DNA from: Methanolobus tindarius DSM 2278
GTDB lineage: Archaea > Halobacteriota > Methanosarcinia > Methanosarcinales > Methanosarcinaceae
Direction: 5' to 3'
Assembly: GCF_000504205.1 (NCBI RefSeq)
Contig: NZ_AZAJ01000001.1
Span: 1,276,879 to 1,340,878 of the forward strand
Length of the DNA: 64,000 nt
Of the stretch, positions 8,948-17,299 are shown in pieces; position 1 is the first letter of the stretch, and the number at the start of each line of letters is the position of its first letter. The notes beneath the pieces are model-generated. The model saw nothing but the letters and a program-made list of their open reading frames with translations, was not told the origin of the DNA and did not search any database. Made by a program: the position numbers and the translations under genes.

Positions 8948-9326
8948 TGTAAATTATATTATGAGTTAAAAGTAGATAGGTTTTTGGGAGCGGGGAAATA
9001 AGTCGATCACTGATTAATAGTGATGTAATTACTAATTTTAACAAAATTAGTAATTAATAGTTTTCAAAGCCAATACGGAATCATTTTAGAATACTGACTA
9101 TTGTACCAAGGCAAAGGCAAGAGATAAAAGCGCCGCTTTTGGGGACGCATAGGCACATTTTCAATATGATACTTATTATAGTTGGATTAATTAGGAGAGT
9201 AATATCCAATAATTGAATAAGCAGTTATCATATTAATTGAACCTATCGTTATAATGCATACTGTTTGAATAATGTAAAGCAGCTTGAGGAATAAATTTAA
9301 AGATACATAAGTATATAAAATATATC
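8948..9326. other. 379-bp intergenic region with palindromes
   Basis: No convincing ORF is present. The region is AT-rich apart from a short GC-richer patch around 9110-9150, which includes the small inverted repeat AAAAGCGCCGCTTTT. A strong palindrome is listed separately. TATA-like sequence just before 9327 probably serves the downstream gene. Confidence 0.5.
9026..9056. repeat. perfect 14-bp inverted repeat with 3-nt centre
   Basis: The arms at 9026-9039 and 9043-9056 are perfectly complementary (TAATTACTAATTTT and its reverse complement) around AAC. It could be an operator, a cruciform-forming site or a hairpin in a transcript. The T-rich arm is not followed by a clear T-tract, so a terminator role is not obvious. 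Confidence 0.6.
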
Positions 9327-9812
9327 ATGGATGAAATTAATAGAAAATGCTGCATTTATGAAGCAATAAAAAATATGTTTGATTTCCACTGGGACAATAC
9401 ACGAGACATAGAAAGAAAAGCAACAAGCCTAATTGGTTTTGTTGGTATTATTTTTACAATAGGAACAGTAATCTTTTCAAACGTAGAACAAATCAGTCAT
9501 TTTGGAATAATTTCCCTTGGCCTTGGATTTTTCCTTCTATTTGTAACAATAGTTGCCAGTGCTACAGTGCTTAAAGTAAGACTATGGCATTCAGGATATG
9601 ATATAAAGGAGTTTATGGTCAAATCTAATCAATCCATGATAACGGAGGAGATTTTAGATTATTTGATAAAAGAATATATTGAAAGTTGTAATGAAAATAA
9701 TAAAATGAATTACCATATATCTAAATACTTGAAAATATCGTATTACACATTTATTTTCGGTATGCTTTCCTTTGGAATATACATTACATTACAACTATTT
9801 TCAAATTGGTAA
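9327..9812 (+). CDS. small membrane protein of unknown function
   Basis: The 161-residue protein has an amphipathic N-terminus, two adjacent transmembrane helices at about residues 34-52 and 58-80, a cytoplasmic-looking charged segment, and a third helix near the C-terminus. The entry into helix 1 (DIERKATSLIGFVGIIFTI) resembles the two-TM modules found in some nucleotide-signalled defence effectors (SLATT/Pycsar-TM type). That is a motif impression only, and no cyclase gene lies nearby. The gene is AT-richer than its neighbours and sits beside a tRNA gene, which hints at acquired DNA. Confidence 0.65.
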   Translation: MDEINRKCCIYEAIKNMFDFHWDNTRDIERKATSLIGFVGIIFTIGTVIFSNVEQISHFGIISLGLGFFLLFVTIVASATVLKVRLWHSGYDIKEFMVKSNQSMITEEILDYLIKEYIESCNENNKMNYHISKYLKISYYTFIFGMLSFGIYITLQLFSNW

Positions 9813-9972
9813 ACATCAATAGTCCTAATATCTTTAATTTATTCCATTTTATTCCTTTCAACACCGTCGCAGTTTCAATATCCTTCCTTACAAGCTCCAT
9901 TAAAGCCATAGCAATATCAGAGCATTTCTTCTCAACATCGTTAGCATCCTGACAGTAAGTATCATACCACAC
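9784..9972 (-). CDS. possible short ORF or gene remnant downstream of tRNA-Arg
   Basis: A 62-codon frame starts at GTG (9972), about 70 bp downstream of tRNA-Arg on the same strand, and overlaps the 3' end of the convergent membrane-protein gene. The middle (SDIAMALMELVRKDIETATV) has ordinary protein-like composition and helical character. No ribosome-binding site is clear and I recognise no family. It may be a decayed gene or chance. Confidence 0.2.
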   Translation of the reverse strand: MWYDTYCQDANDVEKKCSDIAMALMELVRKDIETATVLKGIKWNKLKILGLLMFTNLKIVVM

Positions 9973-10039
9973 TTATAGCAGAGAATAAAGAGACGAAGCT
10001 AGTAAAAACTCAAACCTTCACAGAACAATAAGAAAAAAG

Positions 10040-10111
10040 CGTCCCGACCGAGACTTGAACTCGGGTCTAAGGCTCCGCAGGCCTCAAGGATATCCGCTAC
10101 CCTACCGGGAC
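10040..10111 (-). tRNA. tRNA-Arg (anticodon GCG)
   Basis: The transcript folds as a cloverleaf: acceptor GTCCCGG/TCGGGAC with discriminator G, anticodon stem GAGGC/GCCTT around loop CTGCGGA, and T arm CCGAG-TTCAAGT-CTCGG. The anticodon GCG reads CGC/CGU. The 3' CCA is not encoded. A T-run directly after the 3' end on the minus strand probably terminates transcription. Confidence 0.93.
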
Positions 10112-10142
10112 ATTGGGGTTCATGCACTAATGTCTTTCTGGC

Positions 10143-10150
10143 ATATAAAG
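10143..10150 (-). promoter_or_regulatory. TATA box of tRNA-Arg
   Basis: TTTATATG on the minus strand is centred about 26 bp before a predicted start near 10121, leaving a 10-nt leader to the mature tRNA 5' end at 10111. Confidence 0.55.
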
Positions 10151-10237
10151 ATTATTGATAATAGGAAGGACATGTAAGCTTAAAAATGTACGTGTGCAAT
10201 CAATAAAAGTTAAATGCTGCAAGAATGATTACTAATC

Positions 10238-11422
10238 ATGTCGATGACAATAGGACTTGCAGGAAAGCCAAATGCAGGCAAATCCACATTCTTCAAGGCT
10301 GCAACACTTGCAGACGTCGAAATTGCAAATTATCCATTCACAACTATCCATGCTAACAAAGGAGTCACATACGTAAAAGCAGAATGCCCATGCGTCAGCC
10401 GTGACAAACGCTGTGGCAACTGCAGTGACGGCATACGTTACGTGCCAATTGAACTTATAGACGTAGCCGGACTTGTTCCTGACGCACACCAGGGACGTGG
10501 ACTTGGTAACACCTTCCTTGACGATCTCCGTCAGGCACAGGCCATCATTCACGTAATAGACGCCTCCGGTGCAACAGATATTGAAGGCAATCCGGGAGAT
10601 GTTGGAGACCACGACCCGCTCGGAGATATCGATTTTCTCAACCACGAGCTCACAATGTGGATCCACAGCATCATCATGAGGAACTGGACAAAACTGTCAC
10701 GCAAGATACAGGCAGAAGGACTTAACATCGAGCATATACTTGCCGAACAGCTCATGGGAGCAGGAGTTAACGAGCAGCACATCAGTGAAGCGCTTAACCA
10801 ATGCAAACTGGACAGGAACCACCTCACCAAGTGGTCCGAAGAAGACATAGTTCATTTCTGTGACGTCATCCGTTCCCTGAGCAAACCAATGATAATCGCT
10901 GCAAACAAAATGGACGTAGCACCACCTGAGAATATCACAAATCTACAGGCACTTGAGCAGATAGTAGTGCCGACAAGCGCAGCCGCAGAGCTTGCACTTC
11001 GTTCCGCATCCAAAGGCCAGGCAATCAAATACGAGCCAGGGGACAAAGACTTTACCATCGTCTCAGAAGAACTTAGCCCTGCGCAGAAAAAAGGACTTGA
11101 GAACGTACGCATGCTCATACAGAAAACAGAAGGTACAGGCGTGCAGAGGTGCATAAACAGCGCAGTATTCGACCTTCTTGACCTTATCATCGTCTATCCC
11201 GTAGAGGATGAAGGCAAGTGGACCGACAAGAACGGGCGCATGCTGCCTGATGCATTCCTCATGAAAAAAGGGTCAAATGCACATGACCTTGCATACAGGG
11301 TTCACTCAGATATCGGAGACCGTTTCCTCTACGCAGTTGATGCAAAAACAAAGATGCGTCTTGGTGAAAAACACGAACTCAATGATGGCGATGTTGTCAA
11401 GATAGTCTCCACTGCAAAATAA
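10238..11422 (+). CDS. Obg/YchF-type GTPase with C-terminal TGS domain
   Basis: This is a 394-residue archaeal member of the Obg/YchF family, translation-associated P-loop GTPases. The G1 loop GKPNAGKST lies near residue 8 and the G3 region has DVAGLVPDAHQGRGLGN. The G4 motif is a canonical NKMD, unlike bacterial YchF, where this motif is altered and ATP is preferred, so GTP is the likelier nucleotide. A Cys-containing insertion (CPCVSRDKRCGNC) follows the switch region and might bind zinc. The C-terminal 80 residues resemble a TGS RNA-binding domain. The gene is divergent from tRNA-Arg and ends 53 bp before the next gene. Confidence 0.88.
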   Translation: MSMTIGLAGKPNAGKSTFFKAATLADVEIANYPFTTIHANKGVTYVKAECPCVSRDKRCGNCSDGIRYVPIELIDVAGLVPDAHQGRGLGNTFLDDLRQAQAIIHVIDASGATDIEGNPGDVGDHDPLGDIDFLNHELTMWIHSIIMRNWTKLSRKIQAEGLNIEHILAEQLMGAGVNEQHISEALNQCKLDRNHLTKWSEEDIVHFCDVIRSLSKPMIIAANKMDVAPPENITNLQALEQIVVPTSAAAELALRSASKGQAIKYEPGDKDFTIVSEELSPAQKKGLENVRMLIQKTEGTGVQRCINSAVFDLLDLIIVYPVEDEGKWTDKNGRMLPDAFLMKKGSNAHDLAYRVHSDIGDRFLYAVDAKTKMRLGEKHELNDGDVVKIVSTAK

Positions 11423-11475
11423 GTCCAAACCACATTTGAAATAATATTAAGAACAATACAGGCTTCAGACCCACA

Positions 11476-12135
11476 ATGAGCTTTGTAACATCTCTCTACG
11501 AAAAACACCTGATGCAGCAGATCAGCAAGTATCCCATACCGGAACACGTGTCTCTGGTAATCTCCGAGACTGATCTGCTCTATGCTGATGGTTTCAGGAA
11601 ACTCAAGGATTATGTCACCTGGTGCAGACAGACAGGCATCAAAATGACAAGCATCTACATTGAAGTTCTTGACACTGAAGAGACACTCAAGTCCCAGATA
11701 ATAGAGAAACTCACATCAAAGCTCACTGAATATCTCACAAAAGCACCCGGAACTATCGGATACCAGATATTCGGAGAGAACGGAGAACTTCAATCCGAAA
11801 GAAAAGGAAAAGACTTTCAAATCTACATATCAGTTGGATTTGGAGGTCGCAAAGAAGTTACAAAAGCTGTAAGGGATATACTCGAAAAAGTAAAGGAAGG
11901 AAAGATTAAAGCATCCGAGATAAGTGAAAAGGACATTGAATCCCGACTTACAGTCAAACACGAACCTGACCTTTTCATTCGCTCAGGTGGAAAACACCTT
12001 TCTGATTTTCTTATCTGGCAATCCATTTATTCTGAATATTATTTTACCGATGTGGACTGGCGCAGCATCAGGAAACTTGATATCATCAGAATAATCAGGG
12101 ATTTCCAGAAGCGTCAGAGACGTTTTGGAAAATAG
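11476..12135 (+). CDS. cis-prenyltransferase-like protein lacking the catalytic DGN motif (probable NgBR-like subunit)
   Basis: The 219 residues match the undecaprenyl diphosphate synthase fold, with ISVGFGGRKEVTKAV, DLFIRSGGKHLSDF, a YFTDVDW block and the C-terminal RRFG (RxG) motif. The N-terminal DGNxRWA catalytic segment is replaced by ISETDLLYADG, so the Asp and Arg that bind the allylic diphosphate are missing. In eukaryotes, and as reported for Methanosarcina mazei, cis-prenyltransferase is a heterodimer in which the NgBR-type partner lacks catalytic residues but supplies the RxG tail. This gene fits that partner role in glycosyl-carrier lipid synthesis. The catalytic subunit is not in the window. 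The gene ends with TAG, followed two codons later by an in-frame TAA. Confidence 0.8.
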   Translation: MSFVTSLYEKHLMQQISKYPIPEHVSLVISETDLLYADGFRKLKDYVTWCRQTGIKMTSIYIEVLDTEETLKSQIIEKLTSKLTEYLTKAPGTIGYQIFGENGELQSERKGKDFQIYISVGFGGRKEVTKAVRDILEKVKEGKIKASEISEKDIESRLTVKHEPDLFIRSGGKHLSDFLIWQSIYSEYYFTDVDWRSIRKLDIIRIIRDFQKRQRRFGK

Positions 12136-12161
12136 ATTTAAAAAAACAAAAAACAAACTAA

Positions 12162-12605
12162 TCAGATATCTCTGCACATTACAATGGCATTATCATCAAC
12201 ATAGTAGCCGTCTATCCTGCCCTCAACCTTAAAACCGTTCTCAGAGTAAAACAACTGGGCATCGATGTTTTTCTCCCTGACCTCAAGTGTCATCCTTTCA
12301 AAACCATAGAGCTTTGCAAGGTCAATGCACCAATTAAGCAGTTTGGAGGCAATTCCCTGTCTTCGGCAGTCCTTATGGACGGCTATACTCTGAAGATGTG
12401 ACCGGGTTCTGTCCTCTGAAGTTCCAATTATTACATAACCAAGTATCTGCTCCTTTTCATATACCAGAAAACCAGGATTGCTAAGATGTGCCTTGAAAAG
12501 AAAATCGGGCCACGGAACCTCAAAAGAACAATCCTCTATCTCAACAATACGCGGAATATCGGATAACTCTGCCCTTCTAATGACAACATCTTTCACTGTA
12601 TGCAC
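12162..12605 (-). CDS. rimI: RimI-type GNAT N-acetyltransferase
   Basis: The 147-residue GNAT enzyme has the acetyl-CoA loop RRQGIASKLL preceded by the strand LQSIAVHKDC. It also has EVREKNIDAQLFYSENGF, characteristic of RimI, which acetylates protein N-termini. In archaea this enzyme is the general N-terminal acetyltransferase Ard1/NatA equivalent. The start is a GTG at 12605. The gene is convergent with the cis-prenyltransferase-like gene and divergent from the zinc-ribbon gene, with only about 70 bp for both promoters. Confidence 0.85.
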   Translation of the reverse strand: MHTVKDVVIRRAELSDIPRIVEIEDCSFEVPWPDFLFKAHLSNPGFLVYEKEQILGYVIIGTSEDRTRSHLQSIAVHKDCRRQGIASKLLNWCIDLAKLYGFERMTLEVREKNIDAQLFYSENGFKVEGRIDGYYVDDNAIVMCRDI

Positions 12606-12677
12606 ACCTGGATGTAAGGATTAGTTTTCCTTTCTGTGAGCGCTACTATTTATAGAATACATACTAAAAAGTTGCCG

Positions 12678-13184
12678 ATGACTTACGGAGTAATCATCTG
12701 CACTAAATGCAGGGAGCATGTACAGATAATAGAAGTTGGCAGCAGCAAGACAACACGCTGCCAGAGATGCAATGCCAGTCTGAACACCAGAAAACTGCGT
12801 GTTTTTTTCACATCAGATGAACTTGAAGAGACTATCTCAGTCAGAACACAGATACAGGCACAGCTATCCGGAACCGGGACTCTGGGAAAATCCCTGGATG
12901 CTTTAGCAGAAGAATATTTCCGCAAACACCAGACATTTGGAAATGAAATTGATGAAAAAGCTGCCTGCCTTATAGATAACAGGAAAATACCAAAAAAGAA
13001 AAAAGCAGATGAACTGATAATCGGCATACTTGTGGAAAATAACAATCAGATGAATCAGAATGATCTGAAAGAGAAAGCCCTGAAAATGGATGTTAGTGAA
13101 GAGCAGTTTAATGATATTATCAAAAAACTGCTGATGGCAGGGGAACTTTATTCACCATCAAAAGATATTATAAGAATAGTATGA
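12678..13184 (+). CDS. zinc-ribbon protein with C-terminal winged-helix-like region (DUF5817-like)
   Basis: Residues 4-33 hold a zinc ribbon with CTKC and CQRC knuckles. A central helical part follows, and the last 60 residues (from ADELIIGILVE to DIIRIV) look like a small winged helix. Archaeal proteins of this build are annotated as DUF5817 and are suspected nucleic-acid-binding or transcription-related proteins; the function is not established. The start is set at ATG 12678, because a TATTTATA box at 12647-12654 lies 27 bp before it and inside the longer GTG-started frame. This predicts a leaderless mRNA. Confidence 0.7.
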   Translation: MTYGVIICTKCREHVQIIEVGSSKTTRCQRCNASLNTRKLRVFFTSDELEETISVRTQIQAQLSGTGTLGKSLDALAEEYFRKHQTFGNEIDEKAACLIDNRKIPKKKKADELIIGILVENNNQMNQNDLKEKALKMDVSEEQFNDIIKKLLMAGELYSPSKDIIRIV

Positions 13185-13377
13185 CCTGTTTTTGAAATTC
13201 AAAATTAACCATTTTAATTATCATTTTGAAAAACCAAAATAATTATGATTATAATTTATTCAAATATATTCCGGGAGATAATACAAAAAATATATCTAAA
13301 AAGATGTATAATATAGAATGTCTCAACGATTACCAAATACTGAAATTTCTTTAAAAATTACTTCATAAGGTATTATT

Positions 13378-14658
13378 ATGTCCGATACAACCCTTGATAT
13401 TGTAGAACTGCTTCTGACAGCGCAAATATACAATAAGTATTCACAGATGGATGCCAGTGATCTGCCCAAGGAGATACGCAAGTTTTACTGGAGCAGAGAC
13501 CATAGAACAGTTCCAAAACCCATCAGGGTAACAGTCAAAGATATCGAAAAGATATTCGGTGAAGATAGCATTGACAGCAAATTGAAATCACTTCCTTTTG
13601 TCAGCATTGATGACAAGGAATTCTCCGCAAGGATTACAGCACTTGACATCGGTGCTGAATGGTTCCAGAAAAAGGATGAAGAAAGGGAGAGAATTTCACA
13701 CAACCCTGCAATCGCATTCTACTACGAGGAAAAGAAGACTGAAGGAGCAGATTACGATACCGCCAAATCAAAGGTCAGACCAAAAGAGGTCGACAGGGAA
13801 TGGATTGAATCCCTGATAGCCGAGATAGAGAAGGAAGAAGGCGGCTCCGACATGCTCAAGCTGGCACAAATAAGTGCGCCAGAAGATATCCAACAGACAA
13901 TGAGGGATTTTGTTCTCACCCACGAGCAGGAAGAGGAAACTAAGAAAATCGTTAAGGCTATCCAGTATCGTGATTACCTGAAACATATCGGGCTCTATGA
14001 TGTGGGAAAGATACTAATGGTCGGCCCACCGGGAACTGGAAAGACATCACTTGCCAAGGCAATGTCTGAACACCTTGCGATTCCTTTTGTTGAAGTAAGG
14101 CTCTCAATGATAACCGATCAGTACCTTGGAGAAACGGCAAAGAACATCGACAGAGTATTCAATCTGGCAAAGAGATTGAGTCCATGTATTCTATTTATTG
14201 ATGAATTTGACTTCGTTGCAAAGACACGTTCTTCCGATGAGCATGCAGCACTCAAAAGAGCTGTAAACACACTTCTCAAGGCCATTGATAACATCAGCCT
14301 TACAACAGACGGAGTACTTCTCCTTGCAGCAACCAACCACCCGAAGATGCTTGACTCTGCAGCATGGAGACGTTTTGATGAAATTATGAAGTTCCCGCTG
14401 CCTGATGTGGACATGCGCAAGAGAATCCTTGACATTGTCACAAAGGAAATCAAAGGTGACTTTGATACCGCTGAAATTGCAGCACTCACACACGGATACA
14501 GCGGTTCAGATCTGAGAATGGTTATCCGTGAAGGAGTTCTCAGTGCACTTGTGACCGAGAGGATGGAACTCACACAAAAGGACATGCTCAATGCAGTTGC
14601 TGCATTTGATGAGAGAGCGGTCATCAAAACAAACGAATACGAAGAATATAATTCATGA
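13378..14658 (+). CDS. AAA+ ATPase with unknown N-terminal region
   Basis: The 426-residue protein has an N-terminal region of about 190 residues unlike known substrate domains. An AAA+ module follows, with Walker A GPPGTGKT (about 216-223), Walker B CILFIDEFDF, sensor-1 AATNHPKM and a sensor-2 region GYSGSDLRMVIREG. The sequence is closest to the 26S/FtsH-type clade, but there is no protease domain or membrane anchor, so a protein-remodelling role is the general inference. The stop overlaps the start of the next gene by 4 nt (ATGA), showing translational coupling with the metallo-beta-lactamase protein. The upstream 190 bp is AT-rich. Confidence 0.85.
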   Translation: MSDTTLDIVELLLTAQIYNKYSQMDASDLPKEIRKFYWSRDHRTVPKPIRVTVKDIEKIFGEDSIDSKLKSLPFVSIDDKEFSARITALDIGAEWFQKKDEERERISHNPAIAFYYEEKKTEGADYDTAKSKVRPKEVDREWIESLIAEIEKEEGGSDMLKLAQISAPEDIQQTMRDFVLTHEQEEETKKIVKAIQYRDYLKHIGLYDVGKILMVGPPGTGKTSLAKAMSEHLAIPFVEVRLSMITDQYLGETAKNIDRVFNLAKRLSPCILFIDEFDFVAKTRSSDEHAALKRAVNTLLKAIDNISLTTDGVLLLAATNHPKMLDSAAWRRFDEIMKFPLPDVDMRKRILDIVTKEIKGDFDTAEIAALTHGYSGSDLRMVIREGVLSALVTERMELTQKDMLNAVAAFDERAVIKTNEYEEYNS

Positions 14659-15404
14659 AAATAACACTTCTGGGAACCGGTGATGCTACCGGGACCCCGG
14701 TTATTGGCTGCAATTGTCCTACATGTCAGGATGCACTGAAAGGTGGCAAAAGCCAGAGAACCAGGTTTGCAGTCCTTGTGGAATCTTCTGAGGGAACCGT
14801 ACTTATTGACAGCGGACCTGATCTCAGGTACCAGTTACTCAAAGCAGGAACAAGACACATAGACGGAGTAATCTGGACACACGGCCACTACGACCATTTT
14901 GCAGGTTTTGCCGAGTTTCACAGGGTGCAGTATAATGTCGATGTCTACGGACTGCCTGAAACACTGGAATACATTTTAGGTTATCTTCAATTCCTTCATC
15001 CAAAAAAGCATGAGAAGGAAATGTACGAACCTTTCAATCTGATAGGACTTGAATTCACACTTTTTGAAGTGATACATCCCCCGGTAAAGAAATCCATTGG
15101 AGTGATGATCCGGCAAGGAGACACGAAGGTTGTCATTACAGGGGACACACAGAGAGAGATCCCTCAAAGAAGTATCGATCTTATTATGGAACCTGATCTT
15201 CTTATTGCAGATGCAATTGTGCCTCCGACGGTCGAAGTCAAAAAGCACATGAACACAGTAGAAGCTTTTGACCTTGCAAACGAGATCAAAGCAAAGGATG
15301 TAGTATTCACTCACCTGAGCCACTTTTTTGCACCACACGAAGAATCTGTCAAGGAGTATCCACTCGGATATGATGGGATGGTCTTTGACTTTGCTGAAAA
15401 ATAA
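14655..15404 (+). CDS. PhnP-like metallo-beta-lactamase-fold phosphodiesterase
   Basis: The 249-residue MBL-fold hydrolase has the metal motif THGHYDH (residues 75-81), a later GDT aspartate and a final FTHLSH histidine. The N-terminal LLGTGDATGTP and the Cys pair in GCNCPTC are typical of the PhnP branch, which hydrolyses cyclic phosphodiesters or 2',3'-cyclic nucleotides. The substrate here is not known. The ATG overlaps the stop of the AAA ATPase gene by 4 nt, so the two proteins are probably made together and may act in one process. Confidence 0.87.
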   Translation: MKITLLGTGDATGTPVIGCNCPTCQDALKGGKSQRTRFAVLVESSEGTVLIDSGPDLRYQLLKAGTRHIDGVIWTHGHYDHFAGFAEFHRVQYNVDVYGLPETLEYILGYLQFLHPKKHEKEMYEPFNLIGLEFTLFEVIHPPVKKSIGVMIRQGDTKVVITGDTQREIPQRSIDLIMEPDLLIADAIVPPTVEVKKHMNTVEAFDLANEIKAKDVVFTHLSHFFAPHEESVKEYPLGYDGMVFDFAEK

Positions 15405-15454
15405 CCATTAAGGTTTTGAAAAAAACTGAAGTGAGAATAAAACTTCAGGTTTCC

Positions 15455-16366
15455 TCAATTCTTATCATTACCTTTCTTTTTTGGATTTGACAACTGGCTT
15501 TCAAATTCGTTGCGTATTTTTTCCAGCTTTTTCCTTTCATTCCTGAATCTCAAAAATACTGACAAAGCAACAAGCCCCAGTACTCCGGCAGCTATTGTCA
15601 GATCCCTTGGAGCATCTTCGGTATAGTATTTTACACTAATGAGTTCTGGAATCGGCTCAATGGATTCATCCCCTGATGAATAACTCCCCAGCATACTCAG
15701 GAAGCCGGTTGTTGTAACTTCATTTGTCCAGACCAGATTTTCCCTTCCATCTGAATCATAGTAAACCTGATTTGGTTCAGGTTTTACTTTTCCAATCAGG
15801 GAATTGCCGGTTGTGTAACCTTCGGGAAGAACATAACGGACAACTGACGGAGGTGTTGTTACATAGATAAAATCCTGGCCAAGCGCTGTAGTCATTGTGT
15901 AAGCTACAAATCCGGTAACCGGTTCTTCAAAATTAATGAACACATATTTCTGCCCCCGGATTACATCGTCTGATATTGTATAATTAATATCAGCAGCTGA
16001 ACTCATGGAAGCGAAATACTCAAAGTTTTCCGGTGTAGCATTGGTATTATTGGAAACGTCCCCAAGTACAACTATATTACTTACGGTTTCACTGTTCTGG
16101 TTACTGAGGTCTTCCAGTGGAATTATCTGTATGACAGATTCATTTTCAAGTATTGAAACAACCTTTGCAGAGCCGTTCTTTGAAAGATAAAATGAATGAG
16201 TTGGAATAAAAGTGCCGTTATCATAACTGTTGTTGAGGAAAACTTCAAACTCATAAGCAGATATTTCCGCAGTAGTATCATCTACAGGCACAAGGTCATC
16301 CACACAGCCTGATGTGAAAAGCATGATACTTAAAAGGAACAATGCCAGGAAAAAATATTTTTTCAT
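15455..16366 (-). CDS. membrane-anchored lipoprotein (DUF5803-like)
   Basis: The 303-residue exported protein has a lipobox-like signal (LFTSGCVDD), suggesting lipid attachment at Cys21. An extracytoplasmic beta-rich domain with many Asn-X-Ser/Thr sites follows. A C-terminal helix (LTIAAGVLGLVALSVFL) ends in a basic coiled cytoplasmic tail (RNERKKLEKIRNEFE). The arrangement resembles archaeal DUF5803 proteins, whose function is unknown. It lies next to an ABC exporter on the same strand but is separated by 140 bp containing its own promoter-like AT-rich sequence. Confidence 0.7.
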   Translation of the reverse strand: MKKYFFLALFLLSIMLFTSGCVDDLVPVDDTTAEISAYEFEVFLNNSYDNGTFIPTHSFYLSKNGSAKVVSILENESVIQIIPLEDLSNQNSETVSNIVVLGDVSNNTNATPENFEYFASMSSAADINYTISDDVIRGQKYVFINFEEPVTGFVAYTMTTALGQDFIYVTTPPSVVRYVLPEGYTTGNSLIGKVKPEPNQVYYDSDGRENLVWTNEVTTTGFLSMLGSYSSGDESIEPIPELISVKYYTEDAPRDLTIAAGVLGLVALSVFLRFRNERKKLEKIRNEFESQLSNPKKKGNDKN

Positions 16367-16507
16367 TGCTACACCAATTGATGATTTATTTTATGAAACT
16401 ATCGCTACATATATTGATAGCTTTATCTTTTATATGCTGTTGCATGGAGCTTTCATTAACTTTGTCCAATTAACGATTCAATCTGAAAATTTAACCTGGT
16501 GATACAA

Positions 16508-17299
16508 TCAGACTATCAGTCTTCTTCTCATGAGATTTATTGAAAGTACCAGCAGAGCCATACCCACAAACAAAACCCATGCAACATCAAATATCAGGGA
16601 TGAACTCAGCATTCCATATGAAAGAGTCCTTATGACATTCACAATATGAGTTAGCGGAAGGAAGGCTGTTGCAAAATACTGAAGCGGAACGGGAAGTGCA
16701 CTGAGCGGGAAGAAGGTTCCACTGAAAAGGAACATCGGTGTGATGAATAACAGCACCGGATAGTTTATAGACATGATATTTGGCGTAATGGCTGTAAAAC
16801 ACATACCTATTGCTGCAAAAAGTAAACCTCCGAAAAACGCAAAGGGAATTATCAGCAAAGAGTACTTCAGGTCTATTAAACCAAACGCAGCAATCACAGG
16901 AATCATTACTGTGGCATTTATCATGCTTCTGGTAGCTCCCCAGAGCAGCTCCCCTGCAATCACATCCTCTATTGTAAGCGGGGTTGCAATTATGGCATCG
17001 AATGTTTTCTGATAGTACATCCTGACGTAAGAACTGTAACTGCACTCGAAAAATGAGGCGTACATTACTGAAACTGCAATAAGTGCAGGGGCAATGAATT
17101 GTGCATAAGGAACTCCGTCAATGCTCTCCACGAATTTCCCGAGTCCAAAACCAAGAGCAAACAGATACAATATAGGTTCAAGGAACGGAGGCAGGAAGTT
17201 CAGTTTGATGTCCTTCATGAAAACGTCCTTGTTCCTCTGCCAGACCTTAAGTGACCTTGAACTCACAGAGGGAATCCTGAAATAATCTACCGGGTTCAT
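16508..17299 (-). CDS. ABC-2 type transporter permease
   Basis: The 263-residue membrane protein has six predicted helices and the ABC-2 signature region around FDAIIATPLTIEDVIAGE. It matches DrrB/NodJ-type permeases that export drugs, lipids or polysaccharide precursors. The ATG overlaps the stop of the upstream ATPase gene by 4 nt, so the two form one exporter. The substrate cannot be told from sequence. Confidence 0.88.
   Translation of the reverse strand: MNPVDYFRIPSVSSRSLKVWQRNKDVFMKDIKLNFLPPFLEPILYLFALGFGLGKFVESIDGVPYAQFIAPALIAVSVMYASFFECSYSSYVRMYYQKTFDAIIATPLTIEDVIAGELLWGATRSMINATVMIPVIAAFGLIDLKYSLLIIPFAFFGGLLFAAIGMCFTAITPNIMSINYPVLLFITPMFLFSGTFFPLSALPVPLQYFATAFLPLTHIVNVIRTLSYGMLSSSLIFDVAWVLFVGMALLVLSINLMRRRLIV

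Noticed and set aside
12133-12141. TAG stops (cis-prenyltransferase-like gene here, exported OB-like gene at 38446) as pyrrolysine codons
   Set aside because: Read-through would add only a few residues before an in-frame TAA, and both proteins are complete at the TAG.
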